NCBI GenBank assembly: GCA_900550055.1
Contig: URQU01000008.1
Span: 1-54,754, forward strand
Direction of reading: 5' to 3'
Length of the DNA stretch: 54,754 nt
DNA from: an uncultured Coriobacteriaceae bacterium
GTDB taxonomy: Bacteria; Actinomycetota; Coriobacteriia; Coriobacteriales; Eggerthellaceae
Notes under the pieces: model-generated
Told to the model about the DNA's origin: nothing
Database searches by the model: none
Seen by the model: the letters and a program-made list of their open reading frames with translations, nothing else
Translations under genes and position numbers: made by a program
Shown here: in pieces, positions 35,929-43,566 of the stretch
Layout of the letters: each line of letters starts with the position of its first letter
Numbering within the stretch: the stretch's first letter is position 1

Positions 35929-36030
35929 TCGAGCAGTATTTCCCATTTATTTGCTAGGCTTATCGAGAGCATGAAAAACCAGGTATCTGAATTTCGAAAT
36001 ACCCCGCAAGCGGAAACTCCTATATTCCTA

Positions 36031-36059
36031 TTGACCCGCTTCCTTTGCTTCGGTATAAC
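36031..36059 (+). promoter_or_regulatory. metY promoter
   Basis: TTGACC (36031-36036) and TATAAC (36054-36059) are 17 nt apart. The leader is about 60 nt and contains no SAM riboswitch that I can recognise. Confidence 0.7.
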
Positions 36060-36124
36060 TACAAACCGTCATCAAGTTATATGAGAACAAGAAAGCCATA
36101 GCAATCGATTTAGGAGATAGCAAG

Positions 36125-37420
36125 ATGTCTGAGAAGCAGAAGTACGCATTTGAAACCCTGCAAGTGCACGCCGGCCAGGAGCAGCCCGATCCGGCAACCG
36201 ACGCCCGCGCCGTGCCGATCTACCTGACCTCTTCCTTCGTGTTCAAGGATGCCGCCACCGCCGCCGGCCGTTTCGGCCTGACCGAGCCCGGCAACATCTA
36301 CAGCCGCCTGACCAACCCCACGGTCAGCATCTTCGAAGAGCGCGTTGCCGCACTTGAAGGCGGCGTCGGATCGCTGGGCGTGGCAACCGGTTCGGCCGCC
36401 ATCACCATCGCGGTGCAGAACATCGCCACCGCCGGTGACCACATCGTGTCCTCCACCAACCTGTACGGCGGCACGCTGAACCTGTTCGAGCACACGCTCG
36501 CCGACCAGGGCCTTTCCACCACGTTCGTCAACCCCGCCGACCTGGACGCCGTCGAGGCCGCCATCCAGGACAACACCAAGCTGCTCTACGCCGAGACGCT
36601 GGGCAACCCCAACTCCGACGTGCTCGACCTTGAGGCCTGGGCCGACATCGCGCACCGCCACAACGTGCCGCTGATCGTGGACGCCACCTTCTCCACCCCC
36701 TACCTGCTGCGCCCCATCGAGCACGGTGCCGACGTGGTCATCCACTCCGCCACGAAGTTCATCGGCGGCCACGGCACGGCGATGGGCGGCGTGATCACCG
36801 ACGCCGGCACGTTCGACTGGGCCGCCAACGCCGACAAGTTCCCGGGCGTGGCCAAGCCCAACCCCAGCTACCACGGCGTGGTGTTCACCGAGGCCGCGGG
36901 CGCCGCAGCCTACATCACGAAGGCCCGCGCCACGCTGCTGCGCGACCAGGGCGCCACGCTCTCCCCGTTCAACGCATGGTTGCTGCTGCTGGGTCTGGAA
37001 ACGCTGTCCCTGCGCGTTGACCGCCACGTTGAGAACGCGCTGAAGGTGGTGGAGTTCCTGAGCAACCACCCGCAGGTGGCTTCCGTGAACCATCCGGCGC
37101 TTGCGACCGGCCGTGCCAAGGAGCTCTACGACGAATACTACCCCAACGGCGCCGGTTCCATCTTCACCTTCGATGTGAAGGGCACCGCCGACGACGCGCG
37201 CAAGTTCACCGAGTCTTTGAGCCTGTTCAGCCTGCTGGCCAACGTGGCCGATGTGAAGTCGCTGGTCATCCATCCGGCATCCACCACGCACTCCCAGCTG
37301 ACCGAGGACGAGCTGCTTGCCGCCGGCATCAAGCCCACCACCGTGCGCCTGTCCATCGGCACCGAGAACATCGACGACATCATCGCCGACCTGGCAGCCG
37401 GCTTCGAAGCCATCAAGTAG
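36125..37420 (+). CDS. metY: O-acetylhomoserine aminocarboxypropyltransferase (MetY)
   Basis: A 431-aa Cys/Met-metabolism PLP enzyme that makes homocysteine from O-acetylhomoserine and sulfide. The N-terminal FETLQVHAGQEQPDPATDARAV and IYLTSSFVF are typical of MetY. YSRLTNPTVSIFEERVAALEGG and the Schiff-base lysine in IHSATKFIGGHGTAMGG follow, then the C-terminal LRVDRHVENALKVVEFL and HPASTTHSQL. The length and the insertion around residue 235 fit MetY rather than MetB. GGAGATAGCAAG precedes the ATG. Confidence 0.95.
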   Translation: MSEKQKYAFETLQVHAGQEQPDPATDARAVPIYLTSSFVFKDAATAAGRFGLTEPGNIYSRLTNPTVSIFEERVAALEGGVGSLGVATGSAAITIAVQNIATAGDHIVSSTNLYGGTLNLFEHTLADQGLSTTFVNPADLDAVEAAIQDNTKLLYAETLGNPNSDVLDLEAWADIAHRHNVPLIVDATFSTPYLLRPIEHGADVVIHSATKFIGGHGTAMGGVITDAGTFDWAANADKFPGVAKPNPSYHGVVFTEAAGAAAYITKARATLLRDQGATLSPFNAWLLLLGLETLSLRVDRHVENALKVVEFLSNHPQVASVNHPALATGRAKELYDEYYPNGAGSIFTFDVKGTADDARKFTESLSLFSLLANVADVKSLVIHPASTTHSQLTEDELLAAGIKPTTVRLSIGTENIDDIIADLAAGFEAIK

Positions 37421-37517
37421 CCTTCCGATGACCGAACGCCCATGGCGGGGCGACGCTACCAGCCCCTATTTCCCCAGCTAGAAGCGGAAGCCCCGCCAGG
37501 CGGCAACCCTCCAAACG

Positions 37518-37671
37518 CTATGGCGCGCTCCCCAGCGGAGCGCGCCATAGCCGCGACCAGGGGGCAGCTTCGCGAGATGCCCCTGGTCGGAGCAACTCCC
37601 TTGCCAGGATTCCCTTTCGCCAGGATTTCCCGGTAACAAAGCGAAGGCCCGCTCAAACGAGCGGGCCTTCG
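37518..37671. terminator. Three successive hairpins after metY
   Basis: Hairpin 1 at 37518-37550 (CTATGGCGCGCTC, perfect 13 bp). Hairpin 2 at 37554-37589 (CGACCAGGGG, 10 bp). Hairpin 3 at 37642-37671 (CGAAGGCCCGCTC AAAC and its exact complement, 13 bp). Between the last two, GCCAGGATT occurs twice. The third is the likely shared terminator for the convergent genes. Confidence 0.65.
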
Positions 37672-37702
37672 TGATAAGGCGGAATCATGTAATGAGAAGC
37701 GA

Positions 37703-38170
37703 TTATCCACGCGAAGCTGCACGAGGAACCAACGGGCACGGTGCGGGAATGTTGCCGCGACGCGCGAAACGGATAAGGAAGCTTGCGCCGGAAAGCGCCA
37801 GCGCAATGCCCAGGCCGGTGTAGAAGAACGCGATGAACCACACAGGGACCAGGCCGAACGCGCGAAGGGAGATGCCGCCGGTCATCATGATGGCCATCAT
37901 GGCATAGCCCGGCACATCGAAGAAGTTCCACACGCCCACGCGATCAGCCTCGTAACCGGCAATGCGAACGGCATGCTTACCGACCATCTTCGAGAAAACC
38001 TTGACATGGAACAATGCGAACACAACGGCGGCGCCGATAATGAGCAGCCACCAAATACCTTGACCCATCTGAGCGAACGACTGGACGCCCAGCCAAGCGA
38101 TGTTCCCACCGGCGATAAGCCAAACGATGCCGGCCACTAAAAGCAACGTACGCTTCGAAACTTTCAGCAT
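37703..38170 (-). CDS. Small four-helix membrane protein of unknown function
   Basis: A 155-aa protein that I do not recognise. Four hydrophobic segments are clear: LLLVAGIVWLIAGGNIAWL, GIWWLLIIGAAVVFALF, VPGYAMMAIMMTGGISL and VWFIAFFYTGLGIALALSG. They are joined by short loops, with a basic stretch HVKVFSKMVGKHAVRIAGYEADR after the second. The C-terminus is Pro/Arg-rich. GAGGGGGCAGAT precedes the ATG, so translation is well supported. It is followed upstream by a PAP2 gene on the same strand, but the gap of 81 nt gives no sign of function. Confidence 0.75.
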   Translation of the reverse strand: MLKVSKRTLLLVAGIVWLIAGGNIAWLGVQSFAQMGQGIWWLLIIGAAVVFALFHVKVFSKMVGKHAVRIAGYEADRVGVWNFFDVPGYAMMAIMMTGGISLRAFGLVPVWFIAFFYTGLGIALALSGASFLIRFARRGNIPAPCPLVPRAASRG

Positions 38171-38251
38171 ATCTGCCCCCTCTGAAACGAAACGGACGGT
38201 ATCGGCTAACCGATATCGATATTTAATATCAATAACTGTATCAGGCTGTCG

Positions 38252-38773
38252 CTAAAGAATCCAGAGACCCATAAAACCTGCAAGCATACCCAACAAAGCC
38301 CCCACCACAACATCGCGGGGGAAATGCACGCCCGAAACCACGCGGATGACCGCCAGCAACACCCCGGCAACCAGCATGACCGGTCCCACCCACGCAAGCG
38401 GGCAGCAAGCGCAAAACGTCATGGCTATGACGAAGATGCTGAACGCGTGGCGGCTGGGAAACGAATTGCCGCGCGTGTCCTTCGGGATGACGGGAGCGAC
38501 GTCGAACACCTCATACGGACGCGGCGCGTTAATAACCTTGCGCAGCACGGTGACCAGCACAAACGAGATGCCCGGTACCAGCGCGGCGCGGAGCAGCATG
38601 CCCGCCGCGCCGGCTGCGCCGGTTGCCGCCGCATACGCCAGCCACACAAGCAGGCACGGATATGCCACGTACACGGCGTCGGTGATGACCTTGTTCGCCA
38701 GCGAAACGCCACGAGCCAGCACAGGACGCGCCCGCAAGGCATCGGTCATAGATATGTAAGTGGTTTTTTGCAT
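38252..38773 (-). CDS. PAP2 family membrane phosphatase
   Basis: A 173-aa membrane protein with the three PAP2 motifs: KVINAPRP, PSRHAFS (catalytic His) and VVSGVHFPRD (second His and Asp). Five or so hydrophobic helices surround them. Family members dephosphorylate lipid phosphates, such as phosphatidic acid, or undecaprenyl pyrophosphate at the outer face. The specificity is unknown. Start choice is weak: ATG 38773 gives a sensible N-terminus, but neither it nor ATG 38818 has a clear ribosome site. Confidence 0.85.
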   Translation of the reverse strand: MQKTTYISMTDALRARPVLARGVSLANKVITDAVYVAYPCLLVWLAYAAATGAAGAAGMLLRAALVPGISFVLVTVLRKVINAPRPYEVFDVAPVIPKDTRGNSFPSRHAFSIFVIAMTFCACCPLAWVGPVMLVAGVLLAVIRVVSGVHFPRDVVVGALLGMLAGFMGLWIL

Positions 38774-38833
38774 GCCAGCATTGTATCCGATAGCGAAATC
38801 GCACGCACTCGCGCACATTTATAATCGGCTGAT

Positions 38834-38866
38834 GACCTGGTATAACGCAACGTTTTCCCAGGTCAA
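38834..38866 (-). promoter_or_regulatory. Promoter with overlapping inverted repeat upstream of the PAP2 gene
   Basis: On the minus strand TTGACC (38866-38861) and TATACC (38844-38839) are 16 nt apart. GACCTGG and its complement CCAGGTC (38834-38840 and 38858-38864) overlap both boxes, as an operator would. Confidence 0.5.
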
Positions 38867-38920
38867 CGCACGAATATGGTTCTTGCCAAAAAACACGCTG
38901 ATGTATGTGATTCCGCATGA

Positions 38921-38953
38921 AAAACGCCCGCAGACGGCGATGTCTGCGGGCGT
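38921..38953 (-). terminator. Terminator of the que operon
   Basis: ACGCCCGCAGAC pairs with GTCTGCGGGCGT around a 6-nt loop and is followed on the minus strand by TTTT, 10 nt beyond the queF stop. Confidence 0.92.
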
Positions 38954-38963
38954 CAAGCGGCTG

Positions 38964-39467
38964 CTAGCGGTTGTTCACGGCCTCGGGATGCAGGTCATGG
39001 TTTGCCAGGCGATCCCAGGCAACCTGCTCCCAGCGTGTGCCGGGCTTGCCATAGTTGCAGTACGGATCGATGGAGATGCCGCCACGCGGCAGGAACTTGC
39101 CCCACACCTCGATGTACTTCGGGTCCATCAGCGCGATCAGGTCCTTCATGATCACGTTGACGCAATCCTCGTGAAAGTCGCCATGGTTGCGGAAACTGAA
39201 CAGGTACAGCTTCAGGCTTTTGCTCTCCACCATGCGCACATCGGGCACGTAGGAAATGTAGATGGTGGCGAAGTCGGGCTGGCCGGTGATCGGGCATAGC
39301 GCCGTGAACTCCGGGCAGTTGAACTTCACGAAGTAGTCGTTGCCGGGGTGCTTGTTATCGAACGTCTCAAGCACGCCGGGATCGTAAGTTTGCGGATACT
39401 GCACGCCCTGGTTGCCCAGAAGCGACAGGTCGTCGGTACCGACGCGCACAGGTTTTTCGTTGGTCAT
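38964..39467 (-). CDS. queF: NADPH-dependent preQ0 reductase QueF (type I)
   Basis: QueF (167 aa) reduces 7-cyano-7-deazaguanine (preQ0) to preQ1, the base inserted into tRNA. PEFTALCPITGQPDFA carries the nucleophilic Cys and the catalytic Asp, and VESKSLKLYLFSFRNHGDFHEDC is the QueF motif for NADPH and substrate. It is the last gene of queDECF. AAGGAGAACCT precedes the ATG. Confidence 0.97.
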   Translation of the reverse strand: MTNEKPVRVGTDDLSLLGNQGVQYPQTYDPGVLETFDNKHPGNDYFVKFNCPEFTALCPITGQPDFATIYISYVPDVRMVESKSLKLYLFSFRNHGDFHEDCVNVIMKDLIALMDPKYIEVWGKFLPRGGISIDPYCNYGKPGTRWEQVAWDRLANHDLHPEAVNNR

Positions 39468-39566
39468 AGGTTCTCCTTGGGAAGCGCGGCCGGAAGGGCC
39501 GCGCGGGTTGCAAGAGCACGGGGTTGCTGGGCGGCAGGCGGTTCTGCGAACAGCCGGGTTCGTCTC

Positions 39567-40406
39567 CTACCCTTGGGCGTCCAGCTTGTCGAGCAGCGGG
39601 TCGCGCATGCCGTTGGCCTCAAAGGCGCGGTTGCGGTCGATGCACGTGCCGCATTTGCCGCACGGACGCTCGCCGCCCTCGTAGCAGCTCCAGGTAAGCT
39701 CATAGGGAACGTCCAGCTCAAGGCCGCATTTCACGATATCGGCCTTCGACCAGGACACGAAGGGCGCCTCCATGTGCAGCTGACCCGCCGTGCCCTGCGT
39801 GATGGCAAGGTTCATGGCGTTCACGAACTCGATGGAGCAATCGGGATAAGCGTCGCCGGCCCAATCGTCATGATGCGCGCCGTAGAAAAGCACGCTCGCA
39901 CCCAGCGACAACGCCATGGACGCGGCGCTCGACAGGAACAGCCCGTTGCGAAACGGCACGTACGTGCTGACCGTAGAGCCGTCCGCCTCATCGATCTGCT
40001 CGGCATAGCTTTCCTCGGGAACGTCTTGCGTGGAGTGCTCGAGCAGGCTGCAGTCGCTGTCGGCGAAGATGGCGGAAAGGTCGAGGAAGCGCTGCTCAAC
40101 GCCGTAATGCGCGGCGACGGCCTTCGCGCTCTCGATCTCCTTCTCGTGACGCTGGCCGTAGGAGATGCTCAGCGCGAACACGTTCTCAGCGCCGAAGCGC
40201 TTGACCGCCAAGGCCAGAAGCGTGCTGGAATCCACGCCGCCGCTGCTGAGCACGAGCGCCTTCTGCGGGTTATCGCCGCACACCTTGCCGCTCTCGTCAC
40301 GCGGCGCCGGGTCCTCGCCCAGCGTCCCGTGTATGCGCAGGTTCTCGCGCGCGTTTGCGGCCGCAGCCGCGAACGAGGAGAACGCCCGTCCCTCGAAAAT
40401 GCCCAT
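39567..40406 (-). CDS. queC: 7-cyano-7-deazaguanine synthase QueC
   Basis: QueC (279 aa) converts carboxydeazaguanine to preQ0 with ATP and ammonia. It shows the PP-loop ALVLSSGGVDSSTLLALA, followed by SISYGQRHEKEI, YVPFRNGLFLSSAAS and the zinc cysteines in WSCYEGGERPCGKCGTCIDR. About 45 residues precede the PP-loop, longer than usual for QueC. The ATG lies 2 nt after the queE stop, with GAGAGGGG inside queE as ribosome site. Confidence 0.97.
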   Translation of the reverse strand: MGIFEGRAFSSFAAAAANARENLRIHGTLGEDPAPRDESGKVCGDNPQKALVLSSGGVDSSTLLALAVKRFGAENVFALSISYGQRHEKEIESAKAVAAHYGVEQRFLDLSAIFADSDCSLLEHSTQDVPEESYAEQIDEADGSTVSTYVPFRNGLFLSSAASMALSLGASVLFYGAHHDDWAGDAYPDCSIEFVNAMNLAITQGTAGQLHMEAPFVSWSKADIVKCGLELDVPYELTWSCYEGGERPCGKCGTCIDRNRAFEANGMRDPLLDKLDAQG

Positions 40407-40408
40407 CC

Positions 40409-41497
40409 TTACACGCCCCTCTCAACATCGGGCCAGATGACCTTGTGCAGCTGCACTTGGGCGGTTGCCCAGGTCATCCGGTTCTCTTGCATGAATTCAA
40501 CGATGCGCGCCGGCTCGATGTCCCCAAAGCAGGGGCTTAGGTACACCGGCACGCGCCCCGGCAGATCGAGCTGCCGGGCAACTTCCAAAACGCGCGGCAG
40601 ATCGCCCTGCCCGCACACGAACTTCACCGTGTCGCGCGCGTCGAGCAGGCGGAAGTTCGCGGGCAGCATCCGCTGCTCCATGCCGCTTGACGGCAGCTTC
40701 CAATCTACGGTGAAGGCAAGCGTGCCAGGCGCAGCGCTACCGATACGCGCGCGCAATGCGGCCAGTTCGCCCAGGTCGGCGGCGCCGTTCGTCTCGATTT
40801 CCACGCGCAGGCCGCGCTCGTTCGGGCCGGGTTCGCCCAGCAGCAGCTCCACCAGCTGCGGCAGCAGCGGCTGCAGCACCGGCTCACCACCGGTAAGCGT
40901 CACGCATTCGATGTCGGTCTGCCGCACCCATGCCGCCAACTGCTCGGGGGTTTCGCCCTTCGCCGCAGCGCCCGGAGCGTTCGCCCACATGGTGTCGCAG
41001 TAGCCGCAACGCAGATTGCAGCCCGTGAAACGGATGAACGCCGCCAGCTTGCCCGCGCACGCCCCTTCGCCGTTGATGCTGACGAACCGCTCCGCAACCG
41101 GCATGGTTGCCTGGGAGCCGGACCGGTCGGCGTTTCGGCGTTGCAACGCCTTGAAGGCAGCGGCAAGCGAAGAAGCCGGCGCTCTATCGGCAGCGGCGGA
41201 CGCGGACGACTGCGCACCATACGCGGCGCCGGGTGCCGAGACCGGCGCAGCGTCGGCAGCGGGGGCAAGCGCAGCCGTTTGGACACCATCGGCAGCGACA
41301 GGCTCAGACGTCAGGGAACCGCTGGCGGCGATGGCCGCCGACAGCGAGCCATGCACAGTGGCAGGCGCAGGCGCCGATGCCGACCCCTTACCGGCACCGA
41401 ACGCAGACGTTTGCGCGCCATCGGCGCGCTTGAAGGCCGAGAACGCGTCGTGCAGGCTGCCGTAGGTTGCCGTTGCGTTTTCGTTTTCGCAGGCCAT
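40409..41497 (-). CDS. queE: 7-carboxy-7-deazaguanine synthase QueE with Ala/Ser-rich N-terminal extension
   Basis: Radical SAM enzyme that contracts carboxytetrahydropterin to carboxydeazaguanine. The core (residues 132-362) shows ERFVSINGEGACAGK, the cluster motif CNLRCGYC (CxxxCxxC), TLTGGEPVLQP and VEIETNGA. Before the core lie about 131 residues of low-complexity Ala/Ser/Pro/Gly sequence without motifs, unlike typical QueE. The ATG at 41497 places the start 7 nt after the queD stop; an internal ATG at the start of the core (MPVAERF) has a weaker ribosome site. The extension may be unstructured or not translated. Confidence 0.92.
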   Translation of the reverse strand: MACENENATATYGSLHDAFSAFKRADGAQTSAFGAGKGSASAPAPATVHGSLSAAIAASGSLTSEPVAADGVQTAALAPAADAAPVSAPGAAYGAQSSASAAADRAPASSLAAAFKALQRRNADRSGSQATMPVAERFVSINGEGACAGKLAAFIRFTGCNLRCGYCDTMWANAPGAAAKGETPEQLAAWVRQTDIECVTLTGGEPVLQPLLPQLVELLLGEPGPNERGLRVEIETNGAADLGELAALRARIGSAAPGTLAFTVDWKLPSSGMEQRMLPANFRLLDARDTVKFVCGQGDLPRVLEVARQLDLPGRVPVYLSPCFGDIEPARIVEFMQENRMTWATAQVQLHKVIWPDVERGV

Positions 41498-41504
41498 AGC
41501 TTCG

Positions 41505-41924
41505 TTACGCGCGGTAGATCGCGCAGTTGTTCGGCGTTTCGTACACATCCACCTGGGACACGGGGAAGCCCTGCTCGGCAAGCTTGCCGAAGAAGTAGCG
41601 CGCCAAGTTCTCCGCGGTGGTGCGGAAGGGCATCATCGACAGCGTGAACCCCTCCTCGCGCAGGCAATCCAGGGTTTTGGGCATAAGCGAGCCCTCCTCC
41701 ACCACGAACGAGTGGTCAAGCTCCTCGGTAAGGTCGCGCAGCGCGTGCTTGAAGTCCGCGAAGTCGATGACCATGTCCTTATGAGTGCCCTCGGTTTGCA
41801 GCTCGGCCTGCTCGAGATACGCCACCACGCGCCAGCGATGACCGTGCAGGTTCTCGCACTTGCCGTGGTAATCGGTCAGGAAATGTGCAGCGTCGAAGCT
41901 GCTCTCCGTTTTCAGCCCATACAT
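41505..41924 (-). CDS. queD: 6-carboxy-5,6,7,8-tetrahydropterin synthase QueD
   Basis: QueD (139 aa) makes carboxytetrahydropterin from dihydroneopterin triphosphate. Zinc ligands are visible in SFDAAHFLTDYHGKCENLHGHRW (three His), the substrate-site Asp/Phe in MVIDFADFKHALRDLTEELDHSF, and a C-terminal VDVYETPNNCAIY with the conserved Glu. The start at 41924 follows GGAAGGGCTTTTGCT. The frame is open upstream into the leader. It is the first gene of queDECF. Confidence 0.96.
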   Translation of the reverse strand: MYGLKTESSFDAAHFLTDYHGKCENLHGHRWRVVAYLEQAELQTEGTHKDMVIDFADFKHALRDLTEELDHSFVVEEGSLMPKTLDCLREEGFTLSMMPFRTTAENLARYFFGKLAEQGFPVSQVDVYETPNNCAIYRA

Positions 41925-42044
41925 AGCAAAAGCCCTTCCATCAAGCGAAAACCGCCGTCGGAAAGGCCCCTTGTTGAAATGCGCGAAAACCTGCAACGAT
42001 GCAGCAGAAGCCGTTCCCTCCGCCGACCATGTTGCATCATCGCG

Positions 42045-42070
42045 CAAAACGCCCGCCACGATCAGCGGGC
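42045..42070 (-). terminator. Attenuator-like terminator in the queD leader
   Basis: On the minus strand GCCCGC pairs with GCGGGC around an 8-nt loop and is followed by GTTTTG. It lies 7 nt after the putative preQ1 aptamer, in the position expected for its expression platform. Confidence 0.5.
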
Positions 42071-42076
42071 AAGGTA

Positions 42077-42114
42077 CCTAGTTTTGTTTACCGACAGGAG
42101 GTTTTCGAACTGTC
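42077..42114 (-). ncRNA. Putative preQ1-I riboswitch
   Basis: On the minus strand GACAG pairs with CTGTC around a 12-nt loop (TTCGAAAACCTC, ending in the C expected to pair with preQ1). An A-rich tail follows, GGTAAACAAAACTAGG. The tail is close to the known type-I preQ1 tail AACAAAACAAGG, and the lengths fit the family. The element lies about 10 nt after the inferred transcription start, before a terminator-like hairpin and the four preQ1 synthesis genes. The pseudoknot pairing was judged by eye only. Confidence 0.6.
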
Positions 42115-42130
42115 CATCAATCACGCGGCA

Positions 42131-42158
42131 AGTATACCGCCCCAAAGCCGCAAGCAAA
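42131..42158 (-). promoter_or_regulatory. que operon promoter
   Basis: On the minus strand TTTGCT (42158-42153) and TATACT (42136-42131) are 16 nt apart, just upstream of the putative preQ1 riboswitch. Confidence 0.55.
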
Positions 42159-42195
42159 GCCCGCAACCCAGCTTCCGCACGATAACCGCACCCCA

Positions 42196-42210
42196 GACAC
42201 TTCGGGGACG
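42196..42210 (-). repeat. Partial REP half-element
   Basis: GACACTTCGGGGACG matches one arm and part of the core in reverse orientation, then stops. It lies 6 nt from REP copy 4. Confidence 0.65.
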
Positions 42211-42216
42211 GGCGGC

Positions 42217-42249
42217 GGACACTTAGGGGACGTAGCACTATCTGTCCGG
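42217..42249 (-). repeat. REP element copy 4 (reverse)
   Basis: Arms GGACACTT and CTGTCC(GG) around GGGGACGTAGCACTA, upstream of queD's promoter and on the RAYT side of it. Confidence 0.85.
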
Positions 42250-42302
42250 TTTCCCGCAGCGCGCAAGGAAGCGCTAAGCCGCGTTTTGCACCCAGCGCTC
42301 CT

Positions 42303-42335
42303 GACACACTTCGGGGACGTAGCATTATCCGTCCG
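42303..42335 (-). repeat. REP element copy 5 (reverse)
   Basis: GACACACTTCGGGGACGTAG followed by CATTATCCGTCCG, with an extra CA in the left arm. It lies in the 760-nt gap before the RAYT gene. Confidence 0.85.
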
Positions 42336-42468
42336 ACCATCCGCTCCCCCGCAACACACAGGCTACTTGCTTAGAGCCACAGGGATGGAACTATTTCTGA
42401 CATTCAGTCCCAATTCTTCGATGCGCCCACTCACGAAACGCCACTGGGCATCATCGAGACAACTTTCC

Positions 42469-42498
42469 GGACACTTAGCCCTACGTCCCCGAAGTGGC
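42469..42498 (+). repeat. REP element copy 6 (forward)
   Basis: GGACACTTAGCCCTACGTCC followed by CCGAAGTGGC. It is the last element before the RAYT gene, 187 nt upstream of its start. Confidence 0.85.
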
Positions 42499-42684
42499 AG
42501 ATGAGGAACGGCAAAAGCCACAACGCGCACTTCCGGAGCGCTTTGGCAACATATCTGCAAGGTTTCCCCGGCAGGAAGCAGGCAACTATGCATGAAATTG
42601 CCGGCAAATATCGGACAGCGCGGGCCTAGATAGGCCGATACGTATCCTGCTAGTCTTCCCGAATAGCAAACGAAAGGAGATGAC

Positions 42685-43479
42685 ATGGCACGGCAGGCGC
42701 GAAAAACGGCAAGCTCGGACACCTATCACGTCATGTGCCGAGGCGTTAGCAGGCACTCGATCTTCGAGGATGCGGCGGATTATCGCCGTTATCGCGAGCT
42801 ATTGGAAACCCAGGCCAATGGCGGGCCCCTGATTCTGTTCGCATGGTGCCTGATGGACAACCATGTTCATCTTGTCGCAAAAGCCACGCTTCCCGAACTG
42901 TCCTTCGCCATGAAAAGCATAAACTGCTCCTACGCTCAGTATTTCAACAAAAGGCACGAACGCGTCGGACACCTATTTCAAGGCAGATTCAAAAGCGAGC
43001 CAATCGAAACCGATGAGAGCTTGCTGCAAGTCATTCGCTACGTTCATCGCAATCCACTTGAAGCCGGGATTACGCAAACCCTCGATTATCGTTGGTCAAG
43101 CTTTAAAGAGTATTTCGGCCAAGCGCATCCGATTTGCTCAATGAAGATGATCATGGATATTGCCGGGGGAACTGCTGCGTTCAAGAGCTTTCATGCCGAA
43201 TCATCGAGCACTAGCGAATTTATCGAAATCGAACGCAGAAAGCCTCGGCGAGGCGATGCGAGAGCTCGGGCAATCGCCGCGCAGGTGCTCGGAGAAAACG
43301 CTTGCGAACAAGTCGGTTCGCTGCCTCGCCAAAGAAGAAACCAAGCTATAGCGAAACTACGCGCGTGCGGCTTATCGATAAGGGAAATAGAACGTCTAAT
43401 CGGCGTTTCCCGCGGCATTATCGGAGCCATCCCACCCGCAACAAGCTCAGACACTCTAGATGACACTTCGGGGACGTAG
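42685..43479 (+). CDS. REP-associated tyrosine transposase (RAYT, Y1/TnpA_REP type)
   Basis: A 264-aa single-strand DNA transposase of the IS200-like Y1 family, REP-associated branch. It shows DTYHVMCRGVSRHSIFEDAADYRRY, the HUH motif in LMDNHVHLVAKA, GHLFQGRFKS, the catalytic-Tyr helix VIRYVHRNPLEAGI and the WSS motif DYRWSSFKEYFG. The C-terminal region has a helix-turn-helix-like segment (LSIREIERLIGVSRGII). The start follows AAAGGAGATGAC. REP elements flank both sides, and the final codons (DTSGT, stop) are read from the REP at 43462. No cargo and no terminal repeats of a mobile unit were seen, so it behaves as a resident gene rather than an insertion sequence. Confidence 0.93.
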   Translation: MARQARKTASSDTYHVMCRGVSRHSIFEDAADYRRYRELLETQANGGPLILFAWCLMDNHVHLVAKATLPELSFAMKSINCSYAQYFNKRHERVGHLFQGRFKSEPIETDESLLQVIRYVHRNPLEAGITQTLDYRWSSFKEYFGQAHPICSMKMIMDIAGGTAAFKSFHAESSSTSEFIEIERRKPRRGDARARAIAAQVLGENACEQVGSLPRQRRNQAIAKLRACGLSIREIERLIGVSRGIIGAIPPATSSDTLDDTSGT

Positions 43480-43492
43480 AGTTAAATGTCCG
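43462..43492 (-). repeat. REP element copy 7 (reverse), supplying the RAYT stop codon
   Basis: GACACTTCGGGGACGTAGAG followed by TTAAATGTCCG. The TAG inside the core is the stop codon of the RAYT gene. With copy 8 it forms an inverted pair separated by 21 nt, the arrangement called a REPIN. Confidence 0.9.
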
Positions 43493-43513
43493 ACCCCATG
43501 GCGTTACCGGATT

Positions 43514-43545
43514 GGACACTTAACGCTACGTCCCCCAAGTGTCCG
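43514..43545 (+). repeat. REP element copy 8 (forward)
   Basis: GGACACTTAACGCTACGTCC followed by CCCAAGTGTCCG, with perfect GGACACTT/AAGTGTCC arms. It is the second half of the inverted pair with copy 7. Confidence 0.9.
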
Positions 43546-43566
43546 ATGCCCCGCGGATATCCCAAG

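Noticed and set aside
42685..43479. Reading the RAYT as part of an IS200/IS605 insertion sequence
   Set aside because: No tnpB, no target-site logic and no end hairpins bounding a unit were seen; the flanking hairpins are members of a dispersed REP family and the protein has RAYT-type features.
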